A program made the position numbers and the translations under genes. A stretch of DNA of 64,000 nucleotides, taken from contig NZ_JH992922.1 in the NCBI RefSeq assembly GCF_000315425.1, positions 305,138 to 369,137 of the forward strand, written 5' to 3'. The stretch comes from Massilia timonae CCUG 45783. Lineage in GTDB: Bacteria; Pseudomonadota; Gammaproteobacteria; Burkholderiales; Burkholderiaceae_D. The notes beneath the pieces were generated by a model. The model was not told the DNA's origin. It worked only from the letters and a program-made list of their open reading frames with translations, and made no database searches. Positions 41,873 to 50,900 of this stretch are shown here, piece after piece; the first letter of the stretch is position 1, and each line of letters starts with the position of its first letter.

Positions 41873-44002
41873 ATGTCATCCTTGTTCAAGCGACATCTCT
41901 GGCGCAAGCTGCTCGCCGTGGCGGGCGCGCTGGCCCTGATCTTCGCCGCCGGCTGGTTCGCCGAGCAGCGCGAGCTGCAGGCCAAGATGGAGGCGCTGCG
42001 CCAGGCGACGGCGGCGCACGTGCTGGGCCTGCGCGGCCTGGTGGAAAAGCACGACTTTTTGCCGCATGCGGCGGCGCGCCATCCCGACGTGCACCACCTG
42101 CTGCAGGCGCCCCACGACGCGGCCCTGCAGGCGCGCGTGAACGCCTATTTCGCCGACCTGCAGACGACGACCGGCGCCACTGCGCTGTTCCTGATCGATC
42201 GCGCCGGCCTGACCATCGCCTCCAGCAACTGGAACCTGCCATCGAGCTTCGTCGGCGAATCCTACCGCCAGCGTCCTTATTTCGAAGATGCGGTGGAGGG
42301 CCGCCGCGGGCTGTTCTTCGGCCTGGGCCTGACCACCGGCCAGGCCGGCCTGTTCATCGCGGAGCCCGTCCGCAGCGGCAGCGACGTGATCGGCGTCATG
42401 GTCGTCAAGATCAGCCTCGACCAGCTGGAGCAGACGTGGCGCCATGGCGCCAATCCGGTGGTCCTCAGGGACAGCCGCGGCGTGGTGTTCCTGAGCGGCG
42501 TGCCCGAGTGGCTGTTCAAGAGCGTCGGGCCGGTATCCGCGCTCGATGCGGCCTGGATCGCGGACCACGGCCAGTACGGCGCGCGGCGCCGCTTCGACGT
42601 CCTGCCCTGGACGGTCCGGGTGCGCGACGACGTGCCGGGATTCGTCCTCAGGACCAGCACCGGCGGCAAGGCGCGCGACTATCTTGCGCTGGATACGCCC
42701 TTGCCCGGCCTGGGCTGGACCCTGACGGTCCTTGAAGACATGCGCGAGGTGCGCGAGGCGCGGCGCCTGGCGCTCGCGCTGGGCACGCTGGCGATGGCCC
42801 TGCTGCTGCTCGGCGTACTGTACTGGCGCCTGCGCGAGCGGCGCTATGCCGAGCAGCAGTCGGCCCGGCTCGAGCTCGAGCACCGGGTTGAGGAGCGCAC
42901 CCGCGACCTCCAGCAGGAATACGCCTTCCGCAAGGCGATGGAGGATTCCCTGCTGGTCGGCATGCGCGCGCGCGACCCGGAGGGCAAGATCATCTACGTC
43001 AACCCCGCCTTTTGCGCCATGGTCGGCTACAGTCCGAACGAATTGCTCGGCTGCCGGCCGCCGTATCCGTACTGGCATCCGGACGACCTCGAAAAACACG
43101 AGCGGGACAGCGACGACGCCCTGCTCGGACGCGCCGCGCCGCACGGCTTCGAATCGCGCATCCGCCACAAGGACGGGCACGACGTGCTCACCATGGTGTA
43201 TACCGCGCCCCTGATCGACGCCGACGGCGTGCACCGCGGGTGGATGAGTTCGATCGTGGACATCACCGCGCAAAAGCAGGCCGAGGCGCGCCAGCGCGAC
43301 CAGGAACTGCGCCTGCAGCGCAGCGCGCGCCTGGCCAGCGCCGGCGAGATGGCCTCGACCCTGGCCCACGAACTGAATCAGCCGCTGATGGCGCTGTCCA
43401 ACTTCGCGATCGCTTCGCGCGCCCTCGCCGCCAGGGGCGACGCCGCCATGCTGACCGGCGCGCTCGACGACATCGTCGAGCAATCGCGGCGCGCCAGCGA
43501 GATCGTCAAGCGGGTGCGCGCGATGATCAACCCGCAGCGCGCCGACTACGCCACCCTCGTCATCGGCGCCGTGATCGACCACGTCGAAGCGCTGCTCAGG
43601 CCCGAGCTGAGCGGCCAGGGCGTGCTGCTGCGTGTGATGCTGGAAGACCCCGCAGTGAAAGTGCGCGGCGACCAGGTCCTGCTCGAGCAGGTGCTGGTCA
43701 ACCTGATCCACAATGCGGCCCAGGCCATGCTCGACCAGCCGCGCCATCGCCGCCGCATCGTGCTGGCCACGTGCCGTGTCGCGCAAGGTGTACGCATCTC
43801 CGTCAGCGACCAGGGGCCGGGCATCCCGCCGGAGCAACTGGAACAAATCTTCGCCCCCTTCTTCACCACCAAGCCCGACGGCCTTGGCCTGGGCCTGAAC
43901 ATCTGCCGCACCATCATCGAAGCCCATGGCGGTTCGATGATGGTCGCGAATGACGCGGATGGCGGCGCCGCGTTCTCATTCATCCTTCCCATAGTCCCAT
44001 GA
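41873..44002 (+). CDS. DctB-like sensor histidine kinase with PAS domain
   Basis: 709 aa from the ATG at 41873, with an AGGGA site before it. TM1 is at about 11-29. A periplasmic tandem sensor of the DctB/dCache type follows (ATALFLIDRAGLTIASSNWNLPSSFVGESYRQRPYFEDA), then TM2 at about 305-325, a coiled coil, and a PAS domain (DPEGKIIYVNPAFCAMVGYSPNELLGCRPPYPYWHPDD). The kinase core has H-box STLAHELNQPLMALSNFA, N-box NLIHNAAQAML, G1 SVSDQGPGIPP and G2 GLGLGLNICRTII. DctB sensors bind C4-dicarboxylates outside the cell. The stop overlaps the regulator start (ATGA). Confidence 0.92.
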   Translation: MSSLFKRHLWRKLLAVAGALALIFAAGWFAEQRELQAKMEALRQATAAHVLGLRGLVEKHDFLPHAAARHPDVHHLLQAPHDAALQARVNAYFADLQTTTGATALFLIDRAGLTIASSNWNLPSSFVGESYRQRPYFEDAVEGRRGLFFGLGLTTGQAGLFIAEPVRSGSDVIGVMVVKISLDQLEQTWRHGANPVVLRDSRGVVFLSGVPEWLFKSVGPVSALDAAWIADHGQYGARRRFDVLPWTVRVRDDVPGFVLRTSTGGKARDYLALDTPLPGLGWTLTVLEDMREVREARRLALALGTLAMALLLLGVLYWRLRERRYAEQQSARLELEHRVEERTRDLQQEYAFRKAMEDSLLVGMRARDPEGKIIYVNPAFCAMVGYSPNELLGCRPPYPYWHPDDLEKHERDSDDALLGRAAPHGFESRIRHKDGHDVLTMVYTAPLIDADGVHRGWMSSIVDITAQKQAEARQRDQELRLQRSARLASAGEMASTLAHELNQPLMALSNFAIASRALAARGDAAMLTGALDDIVEQSRRASEIVKRVRAMINPQRADYATLVIGAVIDHVEALLRPELSGQGVLLRVMLEDPAVKVRGDQVLLEQVLVNLIHNAAQAMLDQPRHRRRIVLATCRVAQGVRISVSDQGPGIPPEQLEQIFAPFFTTKPDGLGLGLNICRTIIEAHGGSMMVANDADGGAAFSFILPIVP

Positions 44003-44610
44003 AAGATTCACCACTGACCCCGCCACTGACCCTGTATGTCGTCGACGACGACGAAGCCCTGCGCCGCTCGATGTTGCTCCTGCTGTTCTCGCAGGGGCTG
44101 GCGGTGCAGGCCTTCGAGTCCGGCGAAGCCTTCCTCGAGGCCGTCGACCCGAGCCAGCCGGGATGCGTGATCCTCGACCTGCGCATGGGCGGCATGAGCG
44201 GCCTGGCCGTGTTCGAGCGCCTACGCGCCGAACACAGTCCGCTCGTGACGGTGTTCCTGTCCGGGCACGGCGACATCCCCATGGCGCTCGAGGCGGTGCG
44301 CAGCGGCGCCTGGGACTGGGTGGCCAAGCCCGACACCCAGCAATTGCTGGACAAGCTGCCCGACGCCATCACGGAGGCCCGCGCGCGCGGCCACGCGAGC
44401 CGGTTGTGGGAAGAATTGACGCCGCGCGAGCGCGAAGTCGCGCGCCTGGTCGGCCTGGGCCAGCCCAACAAGGAGATCGCGCGGGTGCTGGTGCCGCCCT
44501 GCGGCCCGCGCTCGGTCGAGACCCACCGCGCCAACATCTTCCACAAGCTGGGGTGCGCCAACGACAACGAGCTCGGAAGGTGGCTGGCGGCCTATCCCTG
44601 GCTGCGATAG
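43999..44610 (+). CDS. FixJ/TtrR-type response regulator
   Basis: 203 aa. Receiver domain: LYVVDDDEALRRSMLLLLFSQGL, phospho-acceptor Asp in VILDLRMGGMSGL, FLSGHGDIPMALEAVRSGAWDWVAKP. LuxR-type HTH: LTPREREVARLVGLGQPNKEIARVLV ... SVETHRANIFHKLGCAND. Between the two HTH recognition elements, VPPCGPRSVE is a few residues longer than the usual GxSxRTVE turn, an oddity that might alter DNA contact. It is coupled to the kinase and likely binds the palindrome at 41796-41813. It is convergent with the MocR gene. Confidence 0.9.
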   Translation: MKDSPLTPPLTLYVVDDDEALRRSMLLLLFSQGLAVQAFESGEAFLEAVDPSQPGCVILDLRMGGMSGLAVFERLRAEHSPLVTVFLSGHGDIPMALEAVRSGAWDWVAKPDTQQLLDKLPDAITEARARGHASRLWEELTPREREVARLVGLGQPNKEIARVLVPPCGPRSVETHRANIFHKLGCANDNELGRWLAAYPWLR

Positions 44611-44614
44611 GCGC

Positions 44615-46165
44615 TTATTTTCCCGGCCACTGGCCCTCGATCACCCGCGCCAGCGCCTCGACGCCCTGCCGGATCGCCTCCGGCTGCACCGCCGAAAAGC
44701 CGAGCAGCAGGCCGGGCGCCACCGCGCAGGCGGGCGTGGCGGCGGCGTTCGCGTAATACCCGAGCGGGCGCAGCTCGATGCCGGCTTCCAGCGCCGCCTG
44801 CGCGACGCGCGCTTCATCCGGGATGCGCCCCTTGCGATCCGGCCTGAAATGGGTGCACAGGTCGAGTCCCACGTCGGCCGGCCCGTACGTCAGGCGCTCG
44901 CCGAGCCGGTGTTCCAGCGCCGCCATCAGGACCGCGCGCCGTTCGGCATACGCCTCGCGCGTGCGCCGGATATGGCGCATGAAGTGTCCTTCGGCGATGA
45001 AGTCGGCCAGCACCGCCTGCGGCAGCATGGCGTGGTGCATGTCGACCACCGCCTTGGCGCGCGCCAGCGGCTCGGCCAGCGCCGGCGGCGCCACCACATA
45101 GCCCAGGCGCAGCGCCGGGAACAGCACCTTCGACAGGGTGCCGACGTAGACCACGCAGCCGGCGCGGTCAAGGCTCTGCATCGAGGCCAGCGGCGCTCCG
45201 GTGTAGCGGTATTCGCTGTCGTAGTCGTCCTCGATCACCCAGGCGCGCCTGGCCGCGGCCCAGCGCAGCAGCTCCAACCTGCGCGCCAGGCTCATGGTCG
45301 CGCCCAGCGGCAGCTGGTGCGACGGCGTCGCGAACACCATGCGCGCATCGGGATAGTGGCGCGCGCCGTAGGCCACGTCCATGCCCTCGTCCGTCACCGG
45401 AACGGTGCGGATGCGCGCGCCGGCCACCAGCATCGGCGCACAGGCGCCCTGGTAGCCGGGCGACTCGACCCAGACTTCGTCGCCCGGCGCCAGCAGCAAT
45501 TGCGTGAGCAGGTACAGCGCCTGTTGCGAACCCGAGGTGATGACGATCTGCTCCGGCGTGCAGACCACGCCGCGCGAGGCGCGCAGGTAGGCGCACAGCA
45601 GTTCGCGCAGCGGGGCGTAGCCGTTGGCGGGGCCATAGCCAAGGTAGGGACCATGATCGGGGCCGCGCTGCGCATGGCGCAGGTGGCGCGCTTCGAGCTT
45701 GCGCCACAGGTCGAAGGGGAACAGGTCCAGGCCCGGCATGCTGGGGCGGAAGGCGCGCACCGGACCCTCGTAGAGACGGCGCGTTCCCATGGCTTCCGCC
45801 AGCGCCGCGCCGCGCTCCGGCAGCGCGCGCAGCAGCCCCGGCGCCGCTGGCGCCTGGCGTGCCAGCGGCAAGGCTGCGTCGACGAAGGTGCCCTGCCCCA
45901 CGCCGCCGCGCAGATAACCTTCGCTGGTGAGCTGGTCGTAGGCCGCCAGCACGGTCTGGCGCGACACGCCGAGCTGCCGGCACAGGTCGCGCGTGGCCGG
46001 CAGGCGCGCGCCGGGCGCCAGCGCGCCGTGCAGGATCGCGTCCTTCAGACGGGCGTACAACTGGCGAAACAGCGGCACGTCGCTGCTGCGATCGAGCGAC
46101 GCGCTGGCGATCAGGTCATGGACATGCATGGCGGACGGCGAAGAATTGGTATGCCCATCTTCCAT
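44615..46165 (-). CDS. MocR/PdxR-type regulator (GntR HTH + aminotransferase fold)
   Basis: 516 aa; an ATG at residue 13 is another start. Winged HTH at about 25-90: VPLFRQLYARLKDAILHGALAPGARLPATRDLCRQLGVSRQTVLAAYDQLTSEGYLRGG. The fold-type I PLP domain follows: ITSGSQQALYLLTQLLL, VEDDYDSEYRY, and the PLP-lysine in YVGTLSKVLFPALRLGYVV. Members sense PLP, or PLP bound to an amine, and control adjacent genes. The divergent PaiB-like flavoprotein gene, 110 bases away, is the likely target. Several MocR proteins control vitamin B6 or GABA genes, none of which is here. Confidence 0.93.
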   Translation of the reverse strand: MEDGHTNSSPSAMHVHDLIASASLDRSSDVPLFRQLYARLKDAILHGALAPGARLPATRDLCRQLGVSRQTVLAAYDQLTSEGYLRGGVGQGTFVDAALPLARQAPAAPGLLRALPERGAALAEAMGTRRLYEGPVRAFRPSMPGLDLFPFDLWRKLEARHLRHAQRGPDHGPYLGYGPANGYAPLRELLCAYLRASRGVVCTPEQIVITSGSQQALYLLTQLLLAPGDEVWVESPGYQGACAPMLVAGARIRTVPVTDEGMDVAYGARHYPDARMVFATPSHQLPLGATMSLARRLELLRWAAARRAWVIEDDYDSEYRYTGAPLASMQSLDRAGCVVYVGTLSKVLFPALRLGYVVAPPALAEPLARAKAVVDMHHAMLPQAVLADFIAEGHFMRHIRRTREAYAERRAVLMAALEHRLGERLTYGPADVGLDLCTHFRPDRKGRIPDEARVAQAALEAGIELRPLGYYANAAATPACAVAPGLLLGFSAVQPEAIRQGVEALARVIEGQWPGK

Positions 46166-46275
46166 GGAATTGGCTATTTCAGCAAGCCAAAGCAGGGCCT
46201 ACGATAGGTCCTGGACACGAGCGCTCTGTCGCCAATTACCTCACCACCGAAATCGTCATCCTGGAGAACCCCTAG

Positions 46276-46824
46276 ATGTACTGCCCTGCCCGCTTCATGC
46301 AATCCGAATCCGCCCCGATGCACGCCCTGGTCGCCGACCATCCGCTGGGCATGCTGGTCACGCAGCAGGGCGGCATGCCGGACGCCGATCACCTGCCGTT
46401 CGAACTGCTGGTCGAGGAAGGCGTGCTGCGCGCCCACGTGGCGCGCGGCAATCCGGTGTGGCGGCGCGCCGGGCAGCGGGTGCTGGTGGTGTTTCGCGGG
46501 CCGTCCGGCTATGCGACGCCGGACCGCATCGAAAAAGCCGAGACCGGCGGCCGGGTGGTGCCGACCTGGACCTACAACGTCGTGCACGTGCACGGTACGC
46601 TGCGCGCGATCGACGATCGGGACTGGCTGCGCGCGCTGGTCGAGCGCCAGACCGACCATCAGGAGGCGGCGCTGCCGGATCCGTGGTCGGTCGACGATGC
46701 GCCAACCGACTACACGGCCAGGCTGCTGGCCGCCATCGTGGGCATCGAGATCGTCATCGACCGCATCGAGGGGAAGTGGAAAAGCGAGCCGCCGCCGCGG
46801 GTGGCAACGGCCCAGCTCGCTTGA
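46276..46824 (+). CDS. PaiB-like FMN-binding protein
   Basis: 182 aa. MYCPARFMQSESAPMHALVADHPLGMLVTQQGGMPDADHLPFELL, LRAHVARGNPVWRR, VLVVFRGPSGYATP and VPTWTYNVVHVHGTLRAIDD are the PaiB split-barrel FMN-binding signature (Bacillus PaiB affects protease and sporulation genes; the bacterial family is flavin-binding and of unclear role). The usual C-terminal KxSQNR-type ending is not seen; after GKWK the protein runs to an unrelated short tail. The gene is divergent from the MocR regulator and convergent with the DUF4142 gene, 7 bases away. Confidence 0.88.
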   Translation: MYCPARFMQSESAPMHALVADHPLGMLVTQQGGMPDADHLPFELLVEEGVLRAHVARGNPVWRRAGQRVLVVFRGPSGYATPDRIEKAETGGRVVPTWTYNVVHVHGTLRAIDDRDWLRALVERQTDHQEAALPDPWSVDDAPTDYTARLLAAIVGIEIVIDRIEGKWKSEPPPRVATAQLA

Positions 46825-46831
46825 GAACTGC

Positions 46832-47455
46832 TTAGTGGCTGGAACCGGTATGGCCCGCGCCCGAGCTGCCGGTGCTGCTCGACTTGCCTTGCGCCAGCTG
46901 CTCTGCATGCTTCAGGTGTTCCTGGACGACCGGGATCATCTTGTCGACCTGGCCCTTGACTTCCGGATCCTTGGCGCCCTTCGAAGCCGCCTGCAGCTTG
47001 GTCAGCGTTTCCTTGTGGGCGCCGACGCCGCCCTGCTTGACGTAGGCCTTGTCGAAGGCGTCGCCGCTCATTTTCTCGAGCTTGGCCGACATGGCCTTGT
47101 GCTTGGCGTCGAGCTCGGTCGGCAGGGTCACGCCCTTCGACTGGGCCAGGGTCTGCACCTCGGTCAGCGCCTTGCCGTGGTCGTCGACCATTTTCTGCGC
47201 GAAGGCCTTCACCTCGGCGTTCTGGCTCTTGCTTTGCGCCAGCTTGCCCATTTCGACTTCGGCCATGTTCGACATGCCCATGTCCATGATCGCCTTGCGG
47301 TCGGCGCTGGTCAGCTTGGCGTCGCTGCTGGCGGTGGCGGCAGTGCTGCTGGCGCCCGATTGCTGGCTGGTCTGTGCCTGCGCGCCGACCGCACCGAACA
47401 TGGCCGCCGCGACCGACACGGCCATCAGGCGCTTGAGGATCTGATTCTTTTGCAT
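46832..47455 (-). CDS. DUF4142 periplasmic protein
   Basis: About 207 aa from the ATG at 47455, which has an AGGAG site; the longer frame upstream has none. The signal peptide ends at VGAQA. The mature domain is a ferritin-like helical DUF4142 bundle: SSDAKLTSADRKAIMDMGMSNMAEVEMGKLAQSKSQNAEVKAFAQKMVDDHGKALTEVQTLAQSKGVTLPTELDAKHKAMSAKLEKMSGDAFDKAYV. Function unknown; related proteins are linked to stress and envelope. The tail is Ser/Gly/His-rich. Confidence 0.9.
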   Translation of the reverse strand: MQKNQILKRLMAVSVAAAMFGAVGAQAQTSQQSGASSTAATASSDAKLTSADRKAIMDMGMSNMAEVEMGKLAQSKSQNAEVKAFAQKMVDDHGKALTEVQTLAQSKGVTLPTELDAKHKAMSAKLEKMSGDAFDKAYVKQGGVGAHKETLTKLQAASKGAKDPEVKGQVDKMIPVVQEHLKHAEQLAQGKSSSTGSSGAGHTGSSH

Positions 47456-47649
47456 GTTGCTCTCCTGTCTGAAATAGAAGGGGCTATGCACCGGCACGAT
47501 GCCGGCGCCCTGGCCTGATTGTTGTAGTCGGATCGCCCGCCTCATCAATGCAAAATCCATTGATTGTCAACGAAACAATCTCGAGTCTGCCGAGTGTATC
47601 GCCGCGTGTTCAAGACCAGCGCGCGTTAGCCGACAAGCAATTTCAGAAC

Positions 47650-47678
47650 AAAAAAGCCAGCCCGGACAGGCTGGCTTT
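47650..47678 (-). terminator. Intrinsic terminator of the phosphatase gene
   Basis: AAAGCCAGCC (47653-47662) pairs perfectly with GGCTGGCTTT (47669-47678), loop of six. Read on the minus strand it is followed by a run of T and lies 19 bases after the stop at 47697. The 240 bases between the DUF4142 start and here hold no gene. Confidence 0.9.
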
Positions 47679-47696
47679 CGAGGAAAGCAGCTGCGA

Positions 47697-49355
47697 TCAG
47701 CGGAAGCTGAGCGTCGCCGTCAGGTCGCCCGGCGGCCGCGCGCCGCGCGCTTCGAAGGCGGCGTTGCGGGAGGCCAGGCCCTCGAGCAGCGGCAGGCCGT
47801 GCAGGCGTGTGATGAAGCGCAGGATCGAAGTCGTGTCGTAGAAATTGTGGTCGACCGCGCCGCGCTTGGCGTGCGGCGACACCACGATCGCCGGGATGCG
47901 CGAGCCCGGACCCCAGCGGTCGCCCTGCGGCGGCGCCACGTGGTCCCACCAGCCGCCGTTCTCGTCGAAAGTGATCACCACCACCATGTCCTTCCACTGC
48001 GGCGACTTCTTCAGGTGCTCGATGATGTTGGCCACGTGGGCGTCACCCGACTCGATGTCGGAGTAACCTGCATGCAGGTTCAGGTTGCCCTGCGGCTTGT
48101 AGAAGGCCACCGCCGGCAGCTTGCCGGCGACGATGTCGGCGATGAACTTGTTGGAGATCGGGCTGTCGCCCAGGCCGCCGTCGCGCAGGTGTTCCGCGCG
48201 TTCTTTCGTGCCCGGCGCGAACTGCTTGAAGTAATTGAACGGCTGGTGGTGGTACTGGAAGTTCGGGCGCTCGCCGGCGCCGCGGCCGTCGAGCGCCGCC
48301 TGCATGCCGCCGCCGTACCAGGCCCAGCTCACGCCCTTCCTCGACAGCAGGTGGCCGATCGTGTCATAGGTCTGCGGCGGCAGGGTCGACGCGTCAAGCG
48401 GGTCGGCGTGCAGCGGGTCGCCGTCGAAGGCCGGCCGCACCCAGCTCGGCTGGTACGGCGGCGCCATCGTGTTGACGGCGTAGCCATCGGGCGTCATCGC
48501 GCCGTTGCGCACGAACTTCGGCTTGCCGTCCAGCGCCGAGGCCGGCGAATCGGGGGCCAGCGCCAGGCGCACGCCCTGCGGGCCGTCTTCCAGCACCGCG
48601 ATCTTGTTCTTCGCCGCCGTCTCGGCCGCATTGAAGTATTCCGGCACGCGGCCGCTGATCAGGAACTGGTGGTTCAGGTAGGAGCCGCCGAAAGCCGCCA
48701 TGAAGAAGTTGTCGCACAGGGTGAACTCGCGCGCGATCTGGTACAGGCCCAGGTTCTTCGACGTCTCGCCGTAATACCCCATCACCATGCCGCCGGCGTC
48801 GGACCAGGCCGCAAAGCCGTCGTTACGGCCGCCATTGATCTGCATCTGGTTATGGTAGAACTGGTGCACCAGGTCGCGCGTGATGACGCCTTCCGGCAGC
48901 GGCTTGTCTTCCGCGTCCGTCAGCTTGTACGGCGCGTTCGGCAGGTTGGCCGACTGGGCTTCGGTGGTGATGTAGTCCTTGCCGCCGATGTTCTGGCGGC
49001 CCGGCACCACGCCGCCCCAGGCCTTGGGCAGGGTCGGCAGGATCGAGCCGTCGCGGTCGCGTTGCTGGACGCTGGCCGCCGGCACGCTCGCCAGCGGCAC
49101 GGCCAGGCCGGGGAAGTCGGCGAACAGGTTGTTGAAGCTGCGGTTTTCCAGGTAGATCACGACCACGTTCTTGACGTGGGCGCGCAGCTTGGCGTCGAGC
49201 GAACCCTTGGCAACAGGCTTCGCAGGGGCTGCGACCGCATTCGTCACACCGGGCAAGGTGGCGGCGCCGACCGCGGCGGCGGCCTGGAAGATGCGCCTGC
49301 GCGCGGGATTGTCTGGCTGGATGGACGCTTCGGGTCCCTGGTCTCGATCGTGCAC
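47697..49355 (-). CDS. AcpA-like acid phosphatase / phospholipase C-superfamily hydrolase
   Basis: 552 aa. A Tat signal (ARRRIFQAAAAVGAATLPG) indicates export of a folded metalloenzyme. Superfamily motifs: metal site VVVIYLENRSFNNLFADFPG (the Glu-Asn pair), HQFYHNQMQINGGRNDGF, CDNFFMAAFGGSYLNHQFLISG, and the C-terminal ITFDENGGWWDHVAPP with SRIPAIVVSPHAKRG. Francisella AcpA-type acid phosphatases share this layout and hydrolyse phosphomonoesters in the periplasm; phospholipase C activity is the alternative. It is a single gene with its own terminator. Confidence 0.9.
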   Translation of the reverse strand: MHDRDQGPEASIQPDNPARRRIFQAAAAVGAATLPGVTNAVAAPAKPVAKGSLDAKLRAHVKNVVVIYLENRSFNNLFADFPGLAVPLASVPAASVQQRDRDGSILPTLPKAWGGVVPGRQNIGGKDYITTEAQSANLPNAPYKLTDAEDKPLPEGVITRDLVHQFYHNQMQINGGRNDGFAAWSDAGGMVMGYYGETSKNLGLYQIAREFTLCDNFFMAAFGGSYLNHQFLISGRVPEYFNAAETAAKNKIAVLEDGPQGVRLALAPDSPASALDGKPKFVRNGAMTPDGYAVNTMAPPYQPSWVRPAFDGDPLHADPLDASTLPPQTYDTIGHLLSRKGVSWAWYGGGMQAALDGRGAGERPNFQYHHQPFNYFKQFAPGTKERAEHLRDGGLGDSPISNKFIADIVAGKLPAVAFYKPQGNLNLHAGYSDIESGDAHVANIIEHLKKSPQWKDMVVVITFDENGGWWDHVAPPQGDRWGPGSRIPAIVVSPHAKRGAVDHNFYDTTSILRFITRLHGLPLLEGLASRNAAFEARGARPPGDLTATLSFR

Positions 49356-49484
49356 GAATTGCTCCTATTGCTGTCGGCGTGGCAGCCGCAAAGGAAGTAT
49401 TATCCGCGCAATTTACAATTAGAAACAATCAGAAACAAATAAAGTGTGATTCGTCAAAGAGCCGTCACATTTTATAGGCACAAT

Positions 49485-49605
49485 GCAAGTGCTCCTAGGG
49501 AAGGGCACTCGGCGGTGCAAACCGCCCTACCGGCGCCGGCGGTCGGGAAACATACCGGCACCAATTTCTTGAATGCAGGCCCACATGTGTGGGCCTGCAT
49601 TTTTT
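49485..49605 (+). ncRNA. Candidate small RNA with intrinsic terminator
   Basis: In a 263-base gene-free gap on the plus strand there is a weak promoter (TTCGTC 49450-49455, 17 bases, TATAGG 49473-49478). Hairpin GGCGGT-GCAA-ACCGCC and further CCGGCGCCGG foldable sequence follow, then a perfect hairpin plus T-run. No ORF of length and no plus-strand gene follows for 590 bases, so this is not a leader of a known gene. I recognise no Rfam family. The terminator could alternatively end read-through from elsewhere, but the only upstream gene is divergent. Confidence 0.4.
49572..49605 (+). terminator. Strong plus-strand intrinsic terminator
   Basis: Bases 49572-49601 form a perfect 30-base palindrome (core GGCCCACATGTGTGGGCC) followed by T at 49600-49605. 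On the minus strand no T-run follows, so it works on the plus strand. Confidence 0.88.
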
Positions 49606-49618
49606 CTTGCTTCCTGCT

Positions 49619-50089
49619 TCAGCCGTATAACGGAACCAGGATGTCGTACGCATTGTCTGGACGCGCATCGTCGTCGACCGTCGGCGTATAGCGGCGGTCG
49701 TAGCGCTCCAGGCGGATGCCGTCCTCGTCTTCTTCCATGCCCAGCTGTTCCATGGTCGCGATGCCGGTGACGGTGCTGGCCTGGGCGTGCACCATGGGCC
49801 CGCGATGGGTCATCAGGGCGTAGCGGCGTTCCGGGATGCGGATGCCGATCATGCCGGGAGGGAGGTTGTTCAGGTCTGCGACTTCGACGGCGATGCACTC
49901 GAGTTTCACGCCGCCATATTGCGGCATGCGGACGCCATAGTGCAGGCCATCGGTCTTGCCCAGTTCCCCCTCGCGGGCGAGGAAGGATTTCCAGATTGCT
50001 GGCAACTCCGTTTCCAGAACCGAGGCGGGCCCTGCGACAGGCAGCCCGGCGAGCTTCATTTCAGGTAGTGTAACGGTTGAGATGTGCAT
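49619..50089 (-). CDS. GyrI-like effector-binding domain protein
   Basis: 156 aa. MHISTVTLPEMKLAGLPVAGPASVLETELPAIWKSFLAREGEL, VGxx-like YGVRMPQYGGVKLECIAVEVADLNNLPPGMIGIRIPERRYALMTHRGPM and a C-terminal RYDRRYTPTVDDDARPDNAYDILVPLY are the GyrI-like (SOUL/AraC-effector) fold. No HTH is present, so it is a stand-alone small-molecule-binding module. The ligand is unknown. It is divergent from the methyltransferase at 50194, which might be related in function but need not be. Confidence 0.88.
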   Translation of the reverse strand: MHISTVTLPEMKLAGLPVAGPASVLETELPAIWKSFLAREGELGKTDGLHYGVRMPQYGGVKLECIAVEVADLNNLPPGMIGIRIPERRYALMTHRGPMVHAQASTVTGIATMEQLGMEEDEDGIRLERYDRRYTPTVDDDARPDNAYDILVPLYG

Positions 50090-50193
50090 GATAGTGGCTT
50101 GCTGATGGACGAAAAGATTATAGCCTTATCTCTTCGACAAGATTAGCATCCACGCAATCGTGCGGATCGATTTCTCGTGTCAAAAGGAGAACA

Positions 50194-50781
50194 ATGTTGC
50201 CTACCTCACTCAAAGCCCTGCTGAAAGAGCTCGAAACCCTCGGCGTCAATCATGACGCGGCCCCCGCCAACCGTGCGCGCCGCCTGCTCAACATCACCCA
50301 CGACACCGGCGAATTCCTGGCCGTGCTGGTGCGCGCCATGGGCGCCCGCCGCGTCCTCGAGATCGGCACCTCGAACGGTTATTCCACCTTGTGGCTGGCC
50401 GACGCCGCGCAAGGCATCAACGGCAGCGTCACGACGGTCGAGCTGTCGGCCGACAAGGTCGCGATGGCGCGCGAGAATTTTGCGCGCGCGTGTTTACAGG
50501 ATCGCATCGTGCAGGTCGAAGGCCAGGCCGCCGACTTCCTGGCCAGCAGCGCCGACGAATCGTTCGACTTGATTTTCCTGGATTCCGAACGCAGCGCCTA
50601 CCTCGGCTGGCTGCCGCAGATCGAACGCATCCTGCGTCCGGGCGGGCTGATAGTGGTCGACAACGCCACGTCGCACGCCCAGGAACTGGCGCCGTTCATG
50701 CAGGCGCTGCGCTGCGCGTCCGGCTGGAGCACCAGCCTGGTCCCGGTCGGCAAGGGCGAGTTCCTGGCGACGAAGCATTGA
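50194..50781 (+). CDS. SAM-dependent O-methyltransferase
   Basis: 195 aa. An AAAGGAG site lies before the ATG. The class I fold has SAM motif I VLEIGTSNGYSTLWLA, VTTVELSADKVAMARENF, the acidic motif SFDLIFLDSERSAYLGWLPQIERILRPGGLIVVDNATSH. It is of the COMT/CCoAMT-like small group (PF01596 type) that methylates catechols or phenolics using a divalent metal; the DSER in place of the usual DADK suggests a variant metal site. Substrate unknown. Confidence 0.9.
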   Translation: MLPTSLKALLKELETLGVNHDAAPANRARRLLNITHDTGEFLAVLVRAMGARRVLEIGTSNGYSTLWLADAAQGINGSVTTVELSADKVAMARENFARACLQDRIVQVEGQAADFLASSADESFDLIFLDSERSAYLGWLPQIERILRPGGLIVVDNATSHAQELAPFMQALRCASGWSTSLVPVGKGEFLATKH

Positions 50782-50900
50782 TTCCGCTTGGTTCCGACCC
50801 TCGTGCAGTTCAGGCACGGTTTTGTGCAGTCCATCGCACGGGGCGCGCCAGGTAAAGACGCGCTCCCTAGAATGGCCTCATCAACTTACCGGAGACCACC

